64,000 bases of DNA from Nitrospira sp. (GCA_022226935.1 CP092081.1:4030770-4094769); one strand, 5' to 3'. Shown: positions 1-9,476, counted from the stretch's first letter. Numbers and translations: made by a program. The notes: generated by a model not told the origin, from the sequence alone.

Positions 1-2
1 AT

Positions 3-500
3 GAACGCTGTGACGCGGTTGGCGCCGGCGAGTATTTTCGTGCCGCGGCGAACGTGCCCGGATCTCCTGCCTATCTTCCTCAATTAGCCGCGCGTATGAC
101 TGTGGAAAGCGGAGATCCCACTGCGGCATTGGAATTTTTGGACCGCTTCTCCCGTAGCGTGGCCGATGAGCGGGTTCGCGAAGCCCTGTTTCGGCGCATG
201 AAAGAGATCGTTCAGGAGCGGGATCTCCGCTTTCTGGAAAAAAGCATCAGACGATATCGGCTTAAGTACGGCCAGGCGCCGAGGAAGGTGGATGACCTGA
301 TGTTGCATGGAATCATCCCGCAGCTCCCAGAGGATCCTCTGGGCGGCCAGTATGAAATCGATGGTCTGACTGGAGCCGTCAGTGCGTCTTCAAAACGCGA
401 GCGGCTTCGTATCCATGAAAAAGTAGCATGCCACCTTGGTGCGGGAGCTACGGCTTCACATACCAATTCCAACGAGACACTGCAGCCTGCATGGCAGTAA
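3..500 (+). CDS. Hypothetical protein, C-terminal part (TPR-like), truncated by window start
   Basis: The reading frame is open from the first complete codon at base 3 to the TAA at 498-500, so the gene begins upstream. About 165 residues are visible. The first half (for example GEYFRAAANVPGSPAYLPQL and the following Ala/Leu-rich stretch) reads like helical TPR-type repeats. The rest is charged and includes a segment resembling type II secretion pseudopilin tails (RRYRLKYGQAP, PEDPLGGQY). No catalytic motif is visible. It lies 15 bases before an ABC transporter ATPase gene and is probably in the same operon. Function unknown. Confidence 0.6.
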   Translation, partial: ERCDAVGAGEYFRAAANVPGSPAYLPQLAARMTVESGDPTAALEFLDRFSRSVADERVREALFRRMKEIVQERDLRFLEKSIRRYRLKYGQAPRKVDDLMLHGIIPQLPEDPLGGQYEIDGLTGAVSASSKRERLRIHEKVACHLGAGATASHTNSNETLQPAWQ

Positions 501-515
501 AGACGGAGGAGTGTC

Positions 516-1487
516 GTGGACGATATCGTTACAGAAAATCTGACCAAATCCTATGCGTCGGGGTGGCCGGGGCGTCCGCCATTCGTCGCGCTGGATGGAT
601 TGTCTCTCGCTGTTCGCCGGGGAGAGATTTTTGGATTTCTTGGGCCAAACGGGGCGGGAAAGACCACCACGTTAAAAATACTGTTGGGTCTTGTTCGTGC
701 GACGAGCGGGCACGCGTTTTTGCTGGGGCAGCCGGTTGGTGATGTGGCCACGCGGAGGCGGATCGGTTTTCTTCCGGAGTCTCCGTATTTTTATGACTAC
801 CTGACCGCCGAAGAATTCCTCGGCTTTTATGGCCAATTGGCAGGTCTGGACCGCGCTGCCATCAACCAGCGCGTCACTGACCTACTAGGATTGGTCGGTC
901 TCGCAGAGGCTCGGACTCGCCAGTTGCGCAAATTCTCTAAAGGCATGTTGCAGCGGGTGGGCCTGGCGCAAGCGCTCATTCATGATCCGGAATTGATCAT
1001 CCTCGATGAGCCGATGACGGGGCTCGATCCGGTTGGTCGCAAGCAGGTTCGCGATCTCATTTTGAGCCTCCGCGATTGCGGAAAGACGGTCTTTTTCAGC
1101 ACGCACATTTTGCACGACGTCGAGATGATCTGTGACCGGGTCGGCATTGTGATGAAAGGACGACTTGTGGCCAGCGGGCGGGTTGATGAATTGGTGCGCC
1201 AGGATCATACACGGTCGGTCGAAGTGGTCTGCCAGCAACTCAAAGTTGAGGGGAATGCGTTCATTCATTCCTTGGCCACTCGCGTCCTGCAGCAGGGGCA
1301 GCAATGTTTGATCGTGCTGCCGAGTCCCGATGCCGTAGACGCACTGGTGGGAGAAATTCGTCGGCAGGGTGGACAGTTGCTTTCCGTCACCCCGCACAAG
1401 GCGTCGCTGGAGGATTTGTTTTTTCAAGAGGCCACGCAACAGGCCTCGAGGCCGTTGTCACACATGACCAGTGGGAGGGCATCTTAA
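516..1487 (+). CDS. ABC transporter ATP-binding protein (ABC-2 type exporter)
   Basis: A 323-residue ATPase that should power a membrane exporter together with the permease encoded immediately downstream. Visible motifs are Walker A GPNGAGKTT (residues 43-51), a degenerate signature FSKGM near 140-144, Walker B LIILDEP near 160-166 and a switch His in FFSTHILHD. The C-terminal 100 residues form the extra domain typical of the CcmA/NatA-like group that pairs with ABC-2 permeases. The start is GTG at 516, preceded by GGAGGA at 505-510. The stop codon overlaps the next ATG by one base, implying translational coupling. The substrate cannot be told from sequence. Confidence 0.93.
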   Translation: MDDIVTENLTKSYASGWPGRPPFVALDGLSLAVRRGEIFGFLGPNGAGKTTTLKILLGLVRATSGHAFLLGQPVGDVATRRRIGFLPESPYFYDYLTAEEFLGFYGQLAGLDRAAINQRVTDLLGLVGLAEARTRQLRKFSKGMLQRVGLAQALIHDPELIILDEPMTGLDPVGRKQVRDLILSLRDCGKTVFFSTHILHDVEMICDRVGIVMKGRLVASGRVDELVRQDHTRSVEVVCQQLKVEGNAFIHSLATRVLQQGQQCLIVLPSPDAVDALVGEIRRQGGQLLSVTPHKASLEDLFFQEATQQASRPLSHMTSGRAS

Positions 1488-2251
1488 TGGGTGCGATTGG
1501 CGTCATAGCCGTGAATGCGTTTCGCGAAAGCTTGCGCGATAAGATCCTCTACAATCTGGTGTTCTTCGCGGGCCTGCTCATCGGATTGTCGGTGCTACTG
1601 GCGGACCTTTCCATTACCGAGCACCACAAGGTGATTGCGGATATGGGTTTGGCGGCCATTAACCTGATCGGCGTCATCATCGCCATTTTCATCGGCATCA
1701 GTCTGGTCAACAAGGAAATCGAGAGACGCACGATCTATACGATTATGGCGAGGCCGATCAGCCGGGCCTCGTTCATTATGGGCAAATACCTTGGCCTGGC
1801 GCTGACCTTGTTCGTGAACATGTCCATTATGTTGGCCGTATTTCTTCTGACTTTGTCGCTCTACCATGTGCCAATTCAGTCATCTCTATTCCAGGCTGTC
1901 GCACTGATCTTTGTTGAAATTTTAGTGGTCACAGCTATTGCACTCTTTTTTTCAACGTTCACCTCTACGACGCTGAGTGCCATCTTCACGCTGGGCCTCT
2001 ATGTGATCGGCCATCTGACGGCTGACTTGCGCACGCTCATGATCAACGGCGACAGCGGTCCGCTGAAGTCGCTCGTTGACCTGCTGTATTATCTCGCTCC
2101 CAACCTCGAGATGTTAAACATCAAAGGGCAGGCCGCGGTGGGAATTGTTGCCGCGCCAGGATATGTGGTGATGGCCTCGCTCTATGGAGTGATGTATGCC
2201 GGCGTGTTGCTGACCGGTGCGTGTTTGGTATTTCAGCAGCGGGATTTCTAA
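1487..2251 (+). CDS. ABC-2 type transporter permease
   Basis: A 254-residue integral membrane protein, the membrane partner of the preceding ATPase. The start ATG at 1487 overlaps the upstream TAA; a longer frame runs back to 1304 but lies inside the ATPase gene and is disregarded. About six hydrophobic segments are visible, beginning with residues 20-40 (NLVFFAGLLIGLSVLLADL). The segment NKEIERRTIYTIMARPISR is the amphipathic loop found in permeases of the ABC-2 superfamily. It most likely forms a homodimer with the ATPase for export of an unidentified substrate. Confidence 0.88.
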   Translation: MGAIGVIAVNAFRESLRDKILYNLVFFAGLLIGLSVLLADLSITEHHKVIADMGLAAINLIGVIIAIFIGISLVNKEIERRTIYTIMARPISRASFIMGKYLGLALTLFVNMSIMLAVFLLTLSLYHVPIQSSLFQAVALIFVEILVVTAIALFFSTFTSTTLSAIFTLGLYVIGHLTADLRTLMINGDSGPLKSLVDLLYYLAPNLEMLNIKGQAAVGIVAAPGYVVMASLYGVMYAGVLLTGACLVFQQRDF

Positions 2252-2344
2252 ACAGGAGCCAGCCCTATCCTTGTCGGGCTCGAGCGCGGTGAACAAGCAC
2301 TCAACTGTGTTGCACTCATGTGCCGGTAGGAAGCATGAAAGCTG

Positions 2345-3157
2345 ATGCAGGGATCATCGATCATAGCAACACATGAGCCCAGACCGGCGAGGGAGATGAA
2401 TTGGGAGCAACTTTGGGATCTTGTGGTGATCCTGACGCAAAAAGAAATCAAGTCGCGCTACAAGAATAGTGCTCTGGGCTATGTCTGGTCTGTGGCAAAC
2501 CCGTTGTTGTTTGCCATCGTATATTACGTCGTGTTTGGGCAGATCATGAAAGTCCCGGTGGAGAATTATGCCCTGTTTTTAATGGCAGGGCTCCTGCCTT
2601 GGCATTGGTTGGCAAATTCCCTCAGTGCAGCACCCAATATTTTCCTCGCGAATGCGACGCTGATTAAAAAGGTTCGTTTCCCTCGACATGTGCTGGTCGT
2701 GTCTTATGTGTTGAACGAAGGGATTCACTTCGTACTCTCAATCCCGGTGATCGTCGGGTTTCTGTTGGTGAACGGGATGAGACCTTCCTGGAGTTGGCTT
2801 GCCGGCGTACCGCTTCTTCTCGTGGCGGAATTTTTAATCGTCTATGGCATGGCCGTTACAGTGGCATCGCTCAATTTATTTTTTAGGGACTTGGAAAGAC
2901 TGACCGCTCTGGTTGTGACCGTGCTGTTTTTTCTGACGCCGATTACCTACGCGAGTGCGATGGCTCCAGGCCCCTATCGGTCACTCTTATCTGTCAATCC
3001 AGTCGCTGCATTGATAGAGGGCTGGCGCGAGCTATTTATGCATGGAGAGCTCAGTTGGCTAGGGGTCGGATCATGCTATCTCAGTGCACTTGCCACACTT
3101 TTGGTCGGTAGCGTCGTCTATTGGAGAATGTCTCCTAAGTTTGCCGAGGTGCTATGA
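2345..3157 (+). CDS. Polysaccharide export ABC transporter permease (Wzm/TagG-like)
   Basis: A 270-residue ABC-2 permease of the O-antigen/teichoic-acid export family. The motif KEIKSRYKNSALGYVWSVANPL near residues 34-55 is characteristic (family form: ElkaRYrrSvLGflWsllnPl). About six membrane segments follow. It overlaps the next gene, a Wzt-like ATPase, by four bases (ATGA). The pair should move a lipid-linked polysaccharide or its undecaprenyl-linked precursor across the inner membrane. An internal ATG at 2396 (MNWEQLWDL) is an alternative start, but it has no properly spaced ribosome site. Confidence 0.9.
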   Translation: MQGSSIIATHEPRPAREMNWEQLWDLVVILTQKEIKSRYKNSALGYVWSVANPLLFAIVYYVVFGQIMKVPVENYALFLMAGLLPWHWLANSLSAAPNIFLANATLIKKVRFPRHVLVVSYVLNEGIHFVLSIPVIVGFLLVNGMRPSWSWLAGVPLLLVAEFLIVYGMAVTVASLNLFFRDLERLTALVVTVLFFLTPITYASAMAPGPYRSLLSVNPVAALIEGWRELFMHGELSWLGVGSCYLSALATLLVGSVVYWRMSPKFAEVL

Positions 3158-3924
3158 CGGCAATCCGATTTGACCATGTGTCGAAGTGGTACCCGAGGTA
3201 TCAATCCTTATCGCATGGGATCAAATCCTCTTTGTTGCACTTACCTGAGACGCTTCGCTTGTTGAAGCGCGAGCGGATCAGGGTTCTCGAACAGGTGTCC
3301 TTTGGAGTTGAAAAGGGTGAAACGGTCGGACTCATCGGCCCCAATGGCGCAGGGAAGAGTACAAGCTTAGCGTTAATGGCCGGGGTTGTGGAAGCTGAGG
3401 TAGGTCAGGTCATTGTGTGCGGCCGTGTCTCACCTCTGCTTGAGCTTGGTGCCGGGTTTCACTTTGATTTGACTGGGGCTGAGAACATTATGCTGCATGG
3501 TGTTCTGCTGGGCCTGACACGTCGAGAAGTCATCTCACACATGAACGCCATTATCGCCTTCAGTGAACTGGAAGGAAGTATCCATCAGCCACTTCGCACG
3601 TATTCCAGCGGCATGATCGCGCGACTGGGGTTTGCCATTGCCTGTCATCTTGATCCAGAGATTCTCCTGATCGATGAGATTCTTTCGGTTGGTGATTTGT
3701 CATTCCAACTCAAATGTAACGCCAAAATCGATGAATTTAAACGGCGGCAAGTAACCATAGTGCTTGTCTCTCACTCAATGGCGCACGTGCAGAGATTGTG
3801 TGATCGAGTCATCTGGTTGGAGAAGGGGAAGGTCACCGGTGAGGGTGCACCCAGTAGAATCCTGGAAGAGTATGAGAAGTCGGTAAAGTTGCGGCATGCC
3901 GAGGGGCGCTCCTCTGCCGCCTAA
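3154..3924 (+). CDS. Polysaccharide export ABC transporter ATP-binding protein (Wzt/TagH-like)
   Basis: A 256-residue ATPase with Walker A IGPNGAGKST (61-70), signature YSSGM (150-154) and Walker B ILLIDE (170-175). The YSSGM signature and the segment PLLELGAGFHFDLTGAENI are hallmarks of the polysaccharide/teichoic-acid export ATPases. The protein ends about 30 residues after the ATPase core, so it lacks the C-terminal carbohydrate-binding domain that gives long Wzt proteins O-antigen specificity. The start ATG overlaps the stop of the permease gene. It is followed by sugar-modifying enzymes, which supports polysaccharide export. Confidence 0.92.
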   Translation: MTAIRFDHVSKWYPRYQSLSHGIKSSLLHLPETLRLLKRERIRVLEQVSFGVEKGETVGLIGPNGAGKSTSLALMAGVVEAEVGQVIVCGRVSPLLELGAGFHFDLTGAENIMLHGVLLGLTRREVISHMNAIIAFSELEGSIHQPLRTYSSGMIARLGFAIACHLDPEILLIDEILSVGDLSFQLKCNAKIDEFKRRQVTIVLVSHSMAHVQRLCDRVIWLEKGKVTGEGAPSRILEEYEKSVKLRHAEGRSSAA

Positions 3925-3984
3925 ACCGTTCGCCCGCACAGCGCTGATAGCATATAACTGTCAAGCGTCAGAATCTCTGTGATC

Positions 3985-5679
3985 ATGCAACAACCAGAAC
4001 CATCACTTCCAAATAGACTGCGAGCCGAGGATCGAGGGATCATGGATTCAACAACACGCATAGATCAGAGTCTAGTACTCCGTGGTTCTGCGGACCACCT
4101 CCAGCATCCGTACAATCGAGAGTACTATGAGTCGTGTCTTGGGCCGGTTCCGTATAGCCGTTATGAGGGGAAATGGCTTCAGTTTTTCGGTTTAGTGGCG
4201 GACCATATCGTCAAGCAGATCAAACCTCAAAAAGTCTTGGACGCGGGGTGTGCGAAAGGGTTTCTTGTTGAAGCTCTTCGCGATCGAGGCATCGAAGCAT
4301 ATGGAATTGATCTGTCCGAGTACGCGGTCAGTCAAGTTCGACGAGACATCAGGCGCTATTGCCGGGTGGCCTCTTTGTTGGAGCCTGTCCCTGAGCGGTT
4401 CGACCTCATCGTGTGCATTGAAGTCCTCGAACATATTCCAGAAGAGATGGCGGCGAGAGTGATTGCCAATCTTTGTCGAAGTTCGGATGACATTCTCTTT
4501 TCCTCGACGCCTGATGATTTCGCCGAGGTCACCCATGTGAATGTGCGGCCGCGGTCGTATTGGAGCGCACTATTTGCCGAGCAAGGCTTCGACTTAGATG
4601 TTGAGTTTGATGCCTCCCGTATCGCTCCGCATGCGATGCGTTTTGTCAAAAAAACGGTGCGATGTTGTGTCATCGATGCGCTGCTGACACAGCGCGAGCA
4701 ACTACGGCAGGCGTTCCAGCGGACTGATGAAGAGCAGAAAAAATTGATTCAAGAGCTGGAAAGGCGTTTGGAAAAAATCGAACAATCGATCGGTTGGAAG
4801 ACCGTAGGTCATCTCAAGCAATTACGCGAGAGATTATGCCCCCTTCACAGTATGCGGCAATCGATATATTTGTCCCTGCGATCAGTGCTTCTTGCATTGA
4901 TGAACGGAAAGTGGCGCTCGCTGATGAGCGGTGCGAGGAAGAGAGCGCAGATTGCGAAGGCTCACCCCAATTCTGGCTTGAACATCGATTTGGGTTTGGA
5001 ACTGACAACGCCGGCGCCTATTCCCATCTCTCCGGAATCGGCGTTGGCCCACTCGATTCTCGATGGGTTGAAAGGTTTGGAGATAGGGCCGGCGGCACAT
5101 AATCCATTCGGATTAAATACCAGGAACGTTGAATTGCCTGCAGCACATGAATTTTATTCCGGGGAACAACGGCGACTATCCGGGCTTGAGCCTCCTCGGG
5201 TCGATCTATGGGCGGCGGCGGATAACATTCCCGTCCCGGACCAGAGTGAAGGATTTATTCTCACGAGTCATATTCTCGAACATCTGCCGAACGTGGTAGG
5301 GGCATTGATGGAATGGGACCGAATCGTCATCGATGGCGGCTATGTGTTCATGATCGTCCCCCACAAGTGGGCTTTTGCCCCCGATGCAACCCGAGACCTC
5401 ACATCCTTCGAGCACTTCATCGATGACCATGTGCAAAAAGCGTCGCTTGAGAGCCACCCGATCGATGGAGTGCCTGGTGGGAAAATGGGGCACTATCACA
5501 CCTTCACAGCTGACTCCGTCGTGCAAGTTGTGGAATGGATGTGCCGAAACAAGCTCTGCGATTGGAAGCTCGTCGCGCGAGAGGATATCGATACCAAAGT
5601 GGGCAATGGTTTCACCTTGGTGTATATGGTGCGCCACCGCAGCCTAGAGACTGTTCGTAGCGAGGAGGCCGTAGCGTGA
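3985..5679 (+). CDS. Two-domain SAM-dependent methyltransferase
   Basis: About 564 residues containing two Rossmann methyltransferase-like modules. The first has motif I VLDAGCAKGFLVEAL and a post-II EVLEHIP, placing it among Methyltransf_11/UbiG-like enzymes. A charged coiled stretch (EEQKKLIQELERRLEKIEQ) links it to a second module with GLEIGPAAHNPFG and ILTSHILEHLPN, resembling SAM methyltransferases of O-antigen clusters. Probably it methylates a glycan, perhaps as a chain-length cap, since it follows Wzm/Wzt. Starts at 3979 (GTG), 3985 (ATG) and 4042 (ATG, preceded by GAGGG) are all possible. The stop overlaps the next gene by four bases. Confidence 0.85.
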   Translation: MQQPEPSLPNRLRAEDRGIMDSTTRIDQSLVLRGSADHLQHPYNREYYESCLGPVPYSRYEGKWLQFFGLVADHIVKQIKPQKVLDAGCAKGFLVEALRDRGIEAYGIDLSEYAVSQVRRDIRRYCRVASLLEPVPERFDLIVCIEVLEHIPEEMAARVIANLCRSSDDILFSSTPDDFAEVTHVNVRPRSYWSALFAEQGFDLDVEFDASRIAPHAMRFVKKTVRCCVIDALLTQREQLRQAFQRTDEEQKKLIQELERRLEKIEQSIGWKTVGHLKQLRERLCPLHSMRQSIYLSLRSVLLALMNGKWRSLMSGARKRAQIAKAHPNSGLNIDLGLELTTPAPIPISPESALAHSILDGLKGLEIGPAAHNPFGLNTRNVELPAAHEFYSGEQRRLSGLEPPRVDLWAAADNIPVPDQSEGFILTSHILEHLPNVVGALMEWDRIVIDGGYVFMIVPHKWAFAPDATRDLTSFEHFIDDHVQKASLESHPIDGVPGGKMGHYHTFTADSVVQVVEWMCRNKLCDWKLVAREDIDTKVGNGFTLVYMVRHRSLETVRSEEAVA

Positions 5680-7028
5680 GCCGGGTGCTCCTGATCAGTA
5701 ACGATGTCATCGGCAAGCAGATGGCCGGACCAGGTATTAGAACGTGGGAGTTGGCGAAACTGCTTGCGGCTGAACATGCGGTAACCCTGTTAACCCCGAC
5801 GCGAACCGACCTTCAACATCCGCGGCTTGTCACGCAGCTATCAACCCAAGAGTCTGTGCGGGCTTGCGCCGACACACATGATGTTGTAATTGGCCAAGGT
5901 CAGATCCTCAGCCGCTATCCGTATTTATTTGATCATGCGATTGTCAAAGTCGTCGACTTATACGATCCCTCACCGATCGGTTTCTTGGAAACCACTCAGC
6001 CTCAGACGGTCAGGGGACAGTTGGAAACTCATCATGCACTGGTGAGAGAGCATTACAATTATTTGCGTACCGGTGATGTCTTCTTGTGTGCCAGTCAGAG
6101 ACAATGGGATTTTTGGGCCGGCATGCTGATGGCGGCCGGTAGAATCAACCCCGTTATCTATCAAGGCGATCGAATGCTCCGTAGTCGGTTGATTGTGGCA
6201 CCATTCGGGGTTCCCGCTTATGCGCCGGAGCATCGGAGGCGAGTCCTGAAAGGTGTGTGGCCTGGTATCGATCATAATGATGTTGTCTTGCTATGGGGCG
6301 GAGGATTGTGGGAATGGTTTGATCCTATGATGGCAGTGAGCGCGATGAGCCTTGTTGGGCGTAAGCGTAAAGACATCAAGCTGTTCTTTATGGGAGTCAA
6401 GCGTCCCAACGCCGCCGTGACCACGTCTCATACCGCTGAGCAAACGATCGCACTAGCCGATCAATTGGGGCTTACGAATCAGTTGGTGTTTTTCAACGAT
6501 TGGGTTGCCTACGAAGATAGAGAAAACTTTCTGTTGGAGGCGGATCTGGGACTAAATGTTCATCGGGATAATCTGGAGACTCGATTCTCGTTTCGAACAC
6601 GAATGATGGATTATATCTGGGCAGGGCTTCCCATCATCAGTACGGAAGGGGATCCACTAAGTGATTTGGTGAAGGCAAAGCAGCTTGGGCTGACCGTGCC
6701 TTGTGGAGATGTCGAATCACTTGCCCAGGCTATCCTCCAGGCCGCTGATGCTCCAGCAATCAGGCAAACGTGGAGAAATAATTGCCTGGAGACGGCGCAG
6801 GAGTTTTCCTGGGATCGCGTATTTGAACCTGTCGTCGCGTGGTGCCGTTCACCGGCACAGGCAAAAGACAAGGAGTATGCAGAGGTATGGAACTCCTGTG
6901 TCGAGAACTCTGGGAGCCAGCCAAAGCATGCGTGGCAGTATTACCTCCAGCGAGCCATCCACCATTACCGTATGACGGGAATGAGAGGCCTTGCTACCCG
7001 TGTGATGTCATGGTCGTGCGGAAGATGA
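5676..7028 (+). CDS. Glycosyltransferase family 4-like protein
   Basis: A 450-residue GT-B type glycosyltransferase. The N-terminal Rossmann half starts with RVLLISNDVIGKQMAGPGIRTWELA. The C-terminal half contains LLWGGGLWEWFDP, LVFFNDWVAYEDR, and an acidic region followed by RMMDYIWAGLPIISTEGDPLSDLV, which corresponds to the nucleotide-sugar binding region of GT4 enzymes. The GTG start at 5676 overlaps the preceding TGA, so translation is probably coupled to the methyltransferase. It likely adds a sugar to the exported polysaccharide. Donor and acceptor are unknown. It is the last gene of the lower-G+C block. Confidence 0.85.
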   Translation: MSRVLLISNDVIGKQMAGPGIRTWELAKLLAAEHAVTLLTPTRTDLQHPRLVTQLSTQESVRACADTHDVVIGQGQILSRYPYLFDHAIVKVVDLYDPSPIGFLETTQPQTVRGQLETHHALVREHYNYLRTGDVFLCASQRQWDFWAGMLMAAGRINPVIYQGDRMLRSRLIVAPFGVPAYAPEHRRRVLKGVWPGIDHNDVVLLWGGGLWEWFDPMMAVSAMSLVGRKRKDIKLFFMGVKRPNAAVTTSHTAEQTIALADQLGLTNQLVFFNDWVAYEDRENFLLEADLGLNVHRDNLETRFSFRTRMMDYIWAGLPIISTEGDPLSDLVKAKQLGLTVPCGDVESLAQAILQAADAPAIRQTWRNNCLETAQEFSWDRVFEPVVAWCRSPAQAKDKEYAEVWNSCVENSGSQPKHAWQYYLQRAIHHYRMTGMRGLATRVMSWSCGR

Positions 7029-7281
7029 ACCGACGCGGTCATGGGTTGGTTCCGCCAATGTGTTCAGGCGGGAGCATCGAGAGGTTTCACGTCTTCCATG
7101 ATCTTGACTGGTGATTTTCTTTCCGTTGTTCTTGGGTTTCTCCCCCACATCGAGCGTCCATTACCCCGTCAGAAACATCGAAAAATCTATCCTTGCCGGA
7201 GAACTCCGGTACTATTTGACTAGCCGGTTCCGCCTGCGCAACCGGTGGATATTTCGGGGCAACGGGGCGAAGCGGCGCGCC

Positions 7282-8421
7282 ATGACGGTCACCTATTTCT
7301 CTAAAAGCTCGAGTATTGGCCCCAGTAGCCGCTATCGCGTCTATCAATTCTTGCCTCATTTACACAATGCGGGCATCGAGTGCCATGTGGATCCGCTGTT
7401 CGGCCCCACCTACTTTTCGATTCTCCGCATGCGCTCCTCTATGCTGCAAACCGTTCTGAAAATTCCGTATGTCGCGGCGCGCTTTCTCAAACGGCTTGGA
7501 ACGCTCCTGACGTTGGGCCAACGGAACTTGATCGTCATCGAAGGGCAACTCTTTCCGTATGCGCCTCCGCTGATTGAGGCACTGTTGCGCTGGTTGCGCT
7601 ATCGCTTGGTATTCGAAATGGATGATGCGATTTACCTGACTCGTGGCCATGAACGGAAGATGCCTGCGCTCTTCAGGATGGCGACGGGAGTCATTGTGGG
7701 AAATGATCGCTTAGCCGCCTACGCCACCCAGTATTCCTCCCATGTTACGGTCGTGCCCACGGTGGTGGACACCGAGCGGTTTGCCCCGGGGCCGTTGCGG
7801 TCGATCGCCGGATGCGATCGAGGCGATGAACCTATCACGATTGTCTGGATTGGCTTGGCCTACAACCTCAAGTATTTGGACGTTCTTGCCCCCGCACTCC
7901 GCCGGCTCCAAGAGCGGTATCGCGTGAAGCTTCGCGTCGTCTGCTCTCAGCCCCCGATGCTCAACGGTTTGAACATCGAGTTTCGAGCTTGGGAGTGGCG
8001 GCGTGAGGTCGAGGATCTCCAGGATGCCACCATCGGCGTGATGCCGCTGGAGGACACGGAATGGGCGCGGGGCAAATGTGCGCTCAAGCTCTTGCAGTAT
8101 CTCGCGGTGGGATTGCCCGCGGTGGCGTCGCCTGTCGGAGTTAATCGCGAGATTCTTATGAATGGGGAAAATGGATTTCTCGCCTCGACCGAAGAAGAGT
8201 GGTATCTGCGCCTTGAGTCATTGTGCCGGGATCCGCAGTTGCGCGCTCGCATGGGGCAGGCCGGCCGCCGGACCGTCGAGACTCGTTTTTCTTTGGCCGT
8301 ATGGGGACCCAGGCTGGCCGATGTGTATCGCGTGTTTGCCGAGGATGTGCCCAACCATCAGATGCCGCGGTCGGTCGGTCTGTCTGTGCCAGGTCACGGT
8401 CATTCCACAGGTGTGCAATGA
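7282..8421 (+). CDS. Glycosyltransferase family 4 protein
   Basis: A 379-residue GT4-like protein. The N terminus MTVTYFSKSSSIGPSSRYRV and the C-terminal half (ITIVWIGLAYNLKYL, VGVMPLEDTEWARGKCALKLLQYLAVGLPAVASPVG) fit the GT-B fold; the final Lys/Leu-rich helix is the usual nucleotide-sugar site. The frame is open back to 7111, but those 57 residues lack family resemblance, and the ATG at 7282 gives the expected family start. Gene composition becomes richer in G+C here than in the preceding genes. Its TGA overlaps the next ATG. It probably acts in polysaccharide repeat-unit assembly. Confidence 0.85.
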   Translation: MTVTYFSKSSSIGPSSRYRVYQFLPHLHNAGIECHVDPLFGPTYFSILRMRSSMLQTVLKIPYVAARFLKRLGTLLTLGQRNLIVIEGQLFPYAPPLIEALLRWLRYRLVFEMDDAIYLTRGHERKMPALFRMATGVIVGNDRLAAYATQYSSHVTVVPTVVDTERFAPGPLRSIAGCDRGDEPITIVWIGLAYNLKYLDVLAPALRRLQERYRVKLRVVCSQPPMLNGLNIEFRAWEWRREVEDLQDATIGVMPLEDTEWARGKCALKLLQYLAVGLPAVASPVGVNREILMNGENGFLASTEEEWYLRLESLCRDPQLRARMGQAGRRTVETRFSLAVWGPRLADVYRVFAEDVPNHQMPRSVGLSVPGHGHSTGVQ

Positions 8422-9476
8422 TCCTCCTGGCGCTGACATTCCTGGTCGCCGTTCTGTTGTCCGTCTATGGCGTGCCTATCGCCCGCCGTGCAGCGTTAAA
8501 ATTCGGCATTGTCGATAGCCCGGATGGTCGGCTCAAGCATCAAGGTGAGCCGGTGCCGTATTTGGGCGGATTGGCGATCTACCTCTCCTTCCTCGTGAGC
8601 CTGGCGTTTACCTTCGAATTCCGGCAGGACGTGCTCGGCATCGTGCTCTCGGGAACGCTGATTGTCATGCTGGGGTTGATCGACGACTTTGGTGTGCTAT
8701 CTCCAGGCACTAAGTTGGCGGGGCAATTCCTGGCCGTCTTCGTCTTGATCAAGAGCGGCATACGTATCGAGATTGCGTCTCTTCCCGATTGGGTCGATAT
8801 CCTGCTCACGGTGTTTTGGATGACCGGCATCATCAATGCCTTCAATCTCCTGGACATCATGGATGGATTATCGGCCGGGGTTGGCGTGATCAGTGCCGCG
8901 TTTCTGTGCGTGGTCGCCATTCTGAATGGCGATCAGACGATCGCGTTCATGCTGGCAGCGTTGATGGGAAGCCTGCTGGGATTCCTTCGATACAACTGGC
9001 GGCCGGCTTCCATTTACATGGGGGATTCGGGCGCGATGTTCATTGGCCTCATGCTCGGCGCATTGTCGATGATTGGCAAGTACACGCAGGGCCATTCCGT
9101 CTCGTTGCTGACGCCGGTCTTGATCCTGGGGATGCCGATTTTCGACACGCTGTTCGTCATGTACATCCGATTCTTGCGCGGATTACCTGTATTTCTCGGC
9201 AGCCCCGATCACATCGCGATACGGTTGCGCCATTGGGGCCTGTCGGTCACGCACGTCGTGTTGCTTAGCTACCTCGGGGCGGCGATCCTGGGTGGCATCG
9301 GGTTGCTGGTCATGGCCGTCCCGCAGGATCTGGCCGTCATCTTGAGCGGTGTGACGGTGTTGTGTCTGGCCGCTGCTGCGGTGGCTCTGACGCGAGTGAA
9401 TGTGGCCAGTGGGGTCGTCGCCGTGAATCCTGAGGCAGTCCCGGCACGTTCCACAGAAAGGACTGGCGCAGTATGA
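8418..9476 (+). CDS. MraY/WecA-family phosphoglycosyltransferase
   Basis: A 352-residue polytopic membrane protein of the polyprenyl-phosphate N-acetylhexosamine-1-phosphate transferase family. It shows the expected signatures in order: HQGEPVPYLGGLAIY, LGLIDDFGVLSPGTKL (acidic pair), NAFNLLDIMDGLSAG, YMGDSGAMFIG, and the cytosolic loop HIAIRLRHWG. It should transfer a sugar-1-phosphate from a UDP-sugar to undecaprenyl phosphate, the first membrane step of glycan assembly. The start ATG overlaps the upstream TGA (ATGA), and the stop overlaps the following gene by four bases. WecA-type is more likely than MraY because the neighbours are glycosyltransferases and not mur genes. Confidence 0.9.
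   Translation: MILLALTFLVAVLLSVYGVPIARRAALKFGIVDSPDGRLKHQGEPVPYLGGLAIYLSFLVSLAFTFEFRQDVLGIVLSGTLIVMLGLIDDFGVLSPGTKLAGQFLAVFVLIKSGIRIEIASLPDWVDILLTVFWMTGIINAFNLLDIMDGLSAGVGVISAAFLCVVAILNGDQTIAFMLAALMGSLLGFLRYNWRPASIYMGDSGAMFIGLMLGALSMIGKYTQGHSVSLLTPVLILGMPIFDTLFVMYIRFLRGLPVFLGSPDHIAIRLRHWGLSVTHVVLLSYLGAAILGGIGLLVMAVPQDLAVILSGVTVLCLAAAAVALTRVNVASGVVAVNPEAVPARSTERTGAV

Noticed and set aside
7111..7281. N-terminal extension of the glycosyltransferase
   Set aside because: The 57 residues do not fit the family; ATG 7282 gives the normal start.
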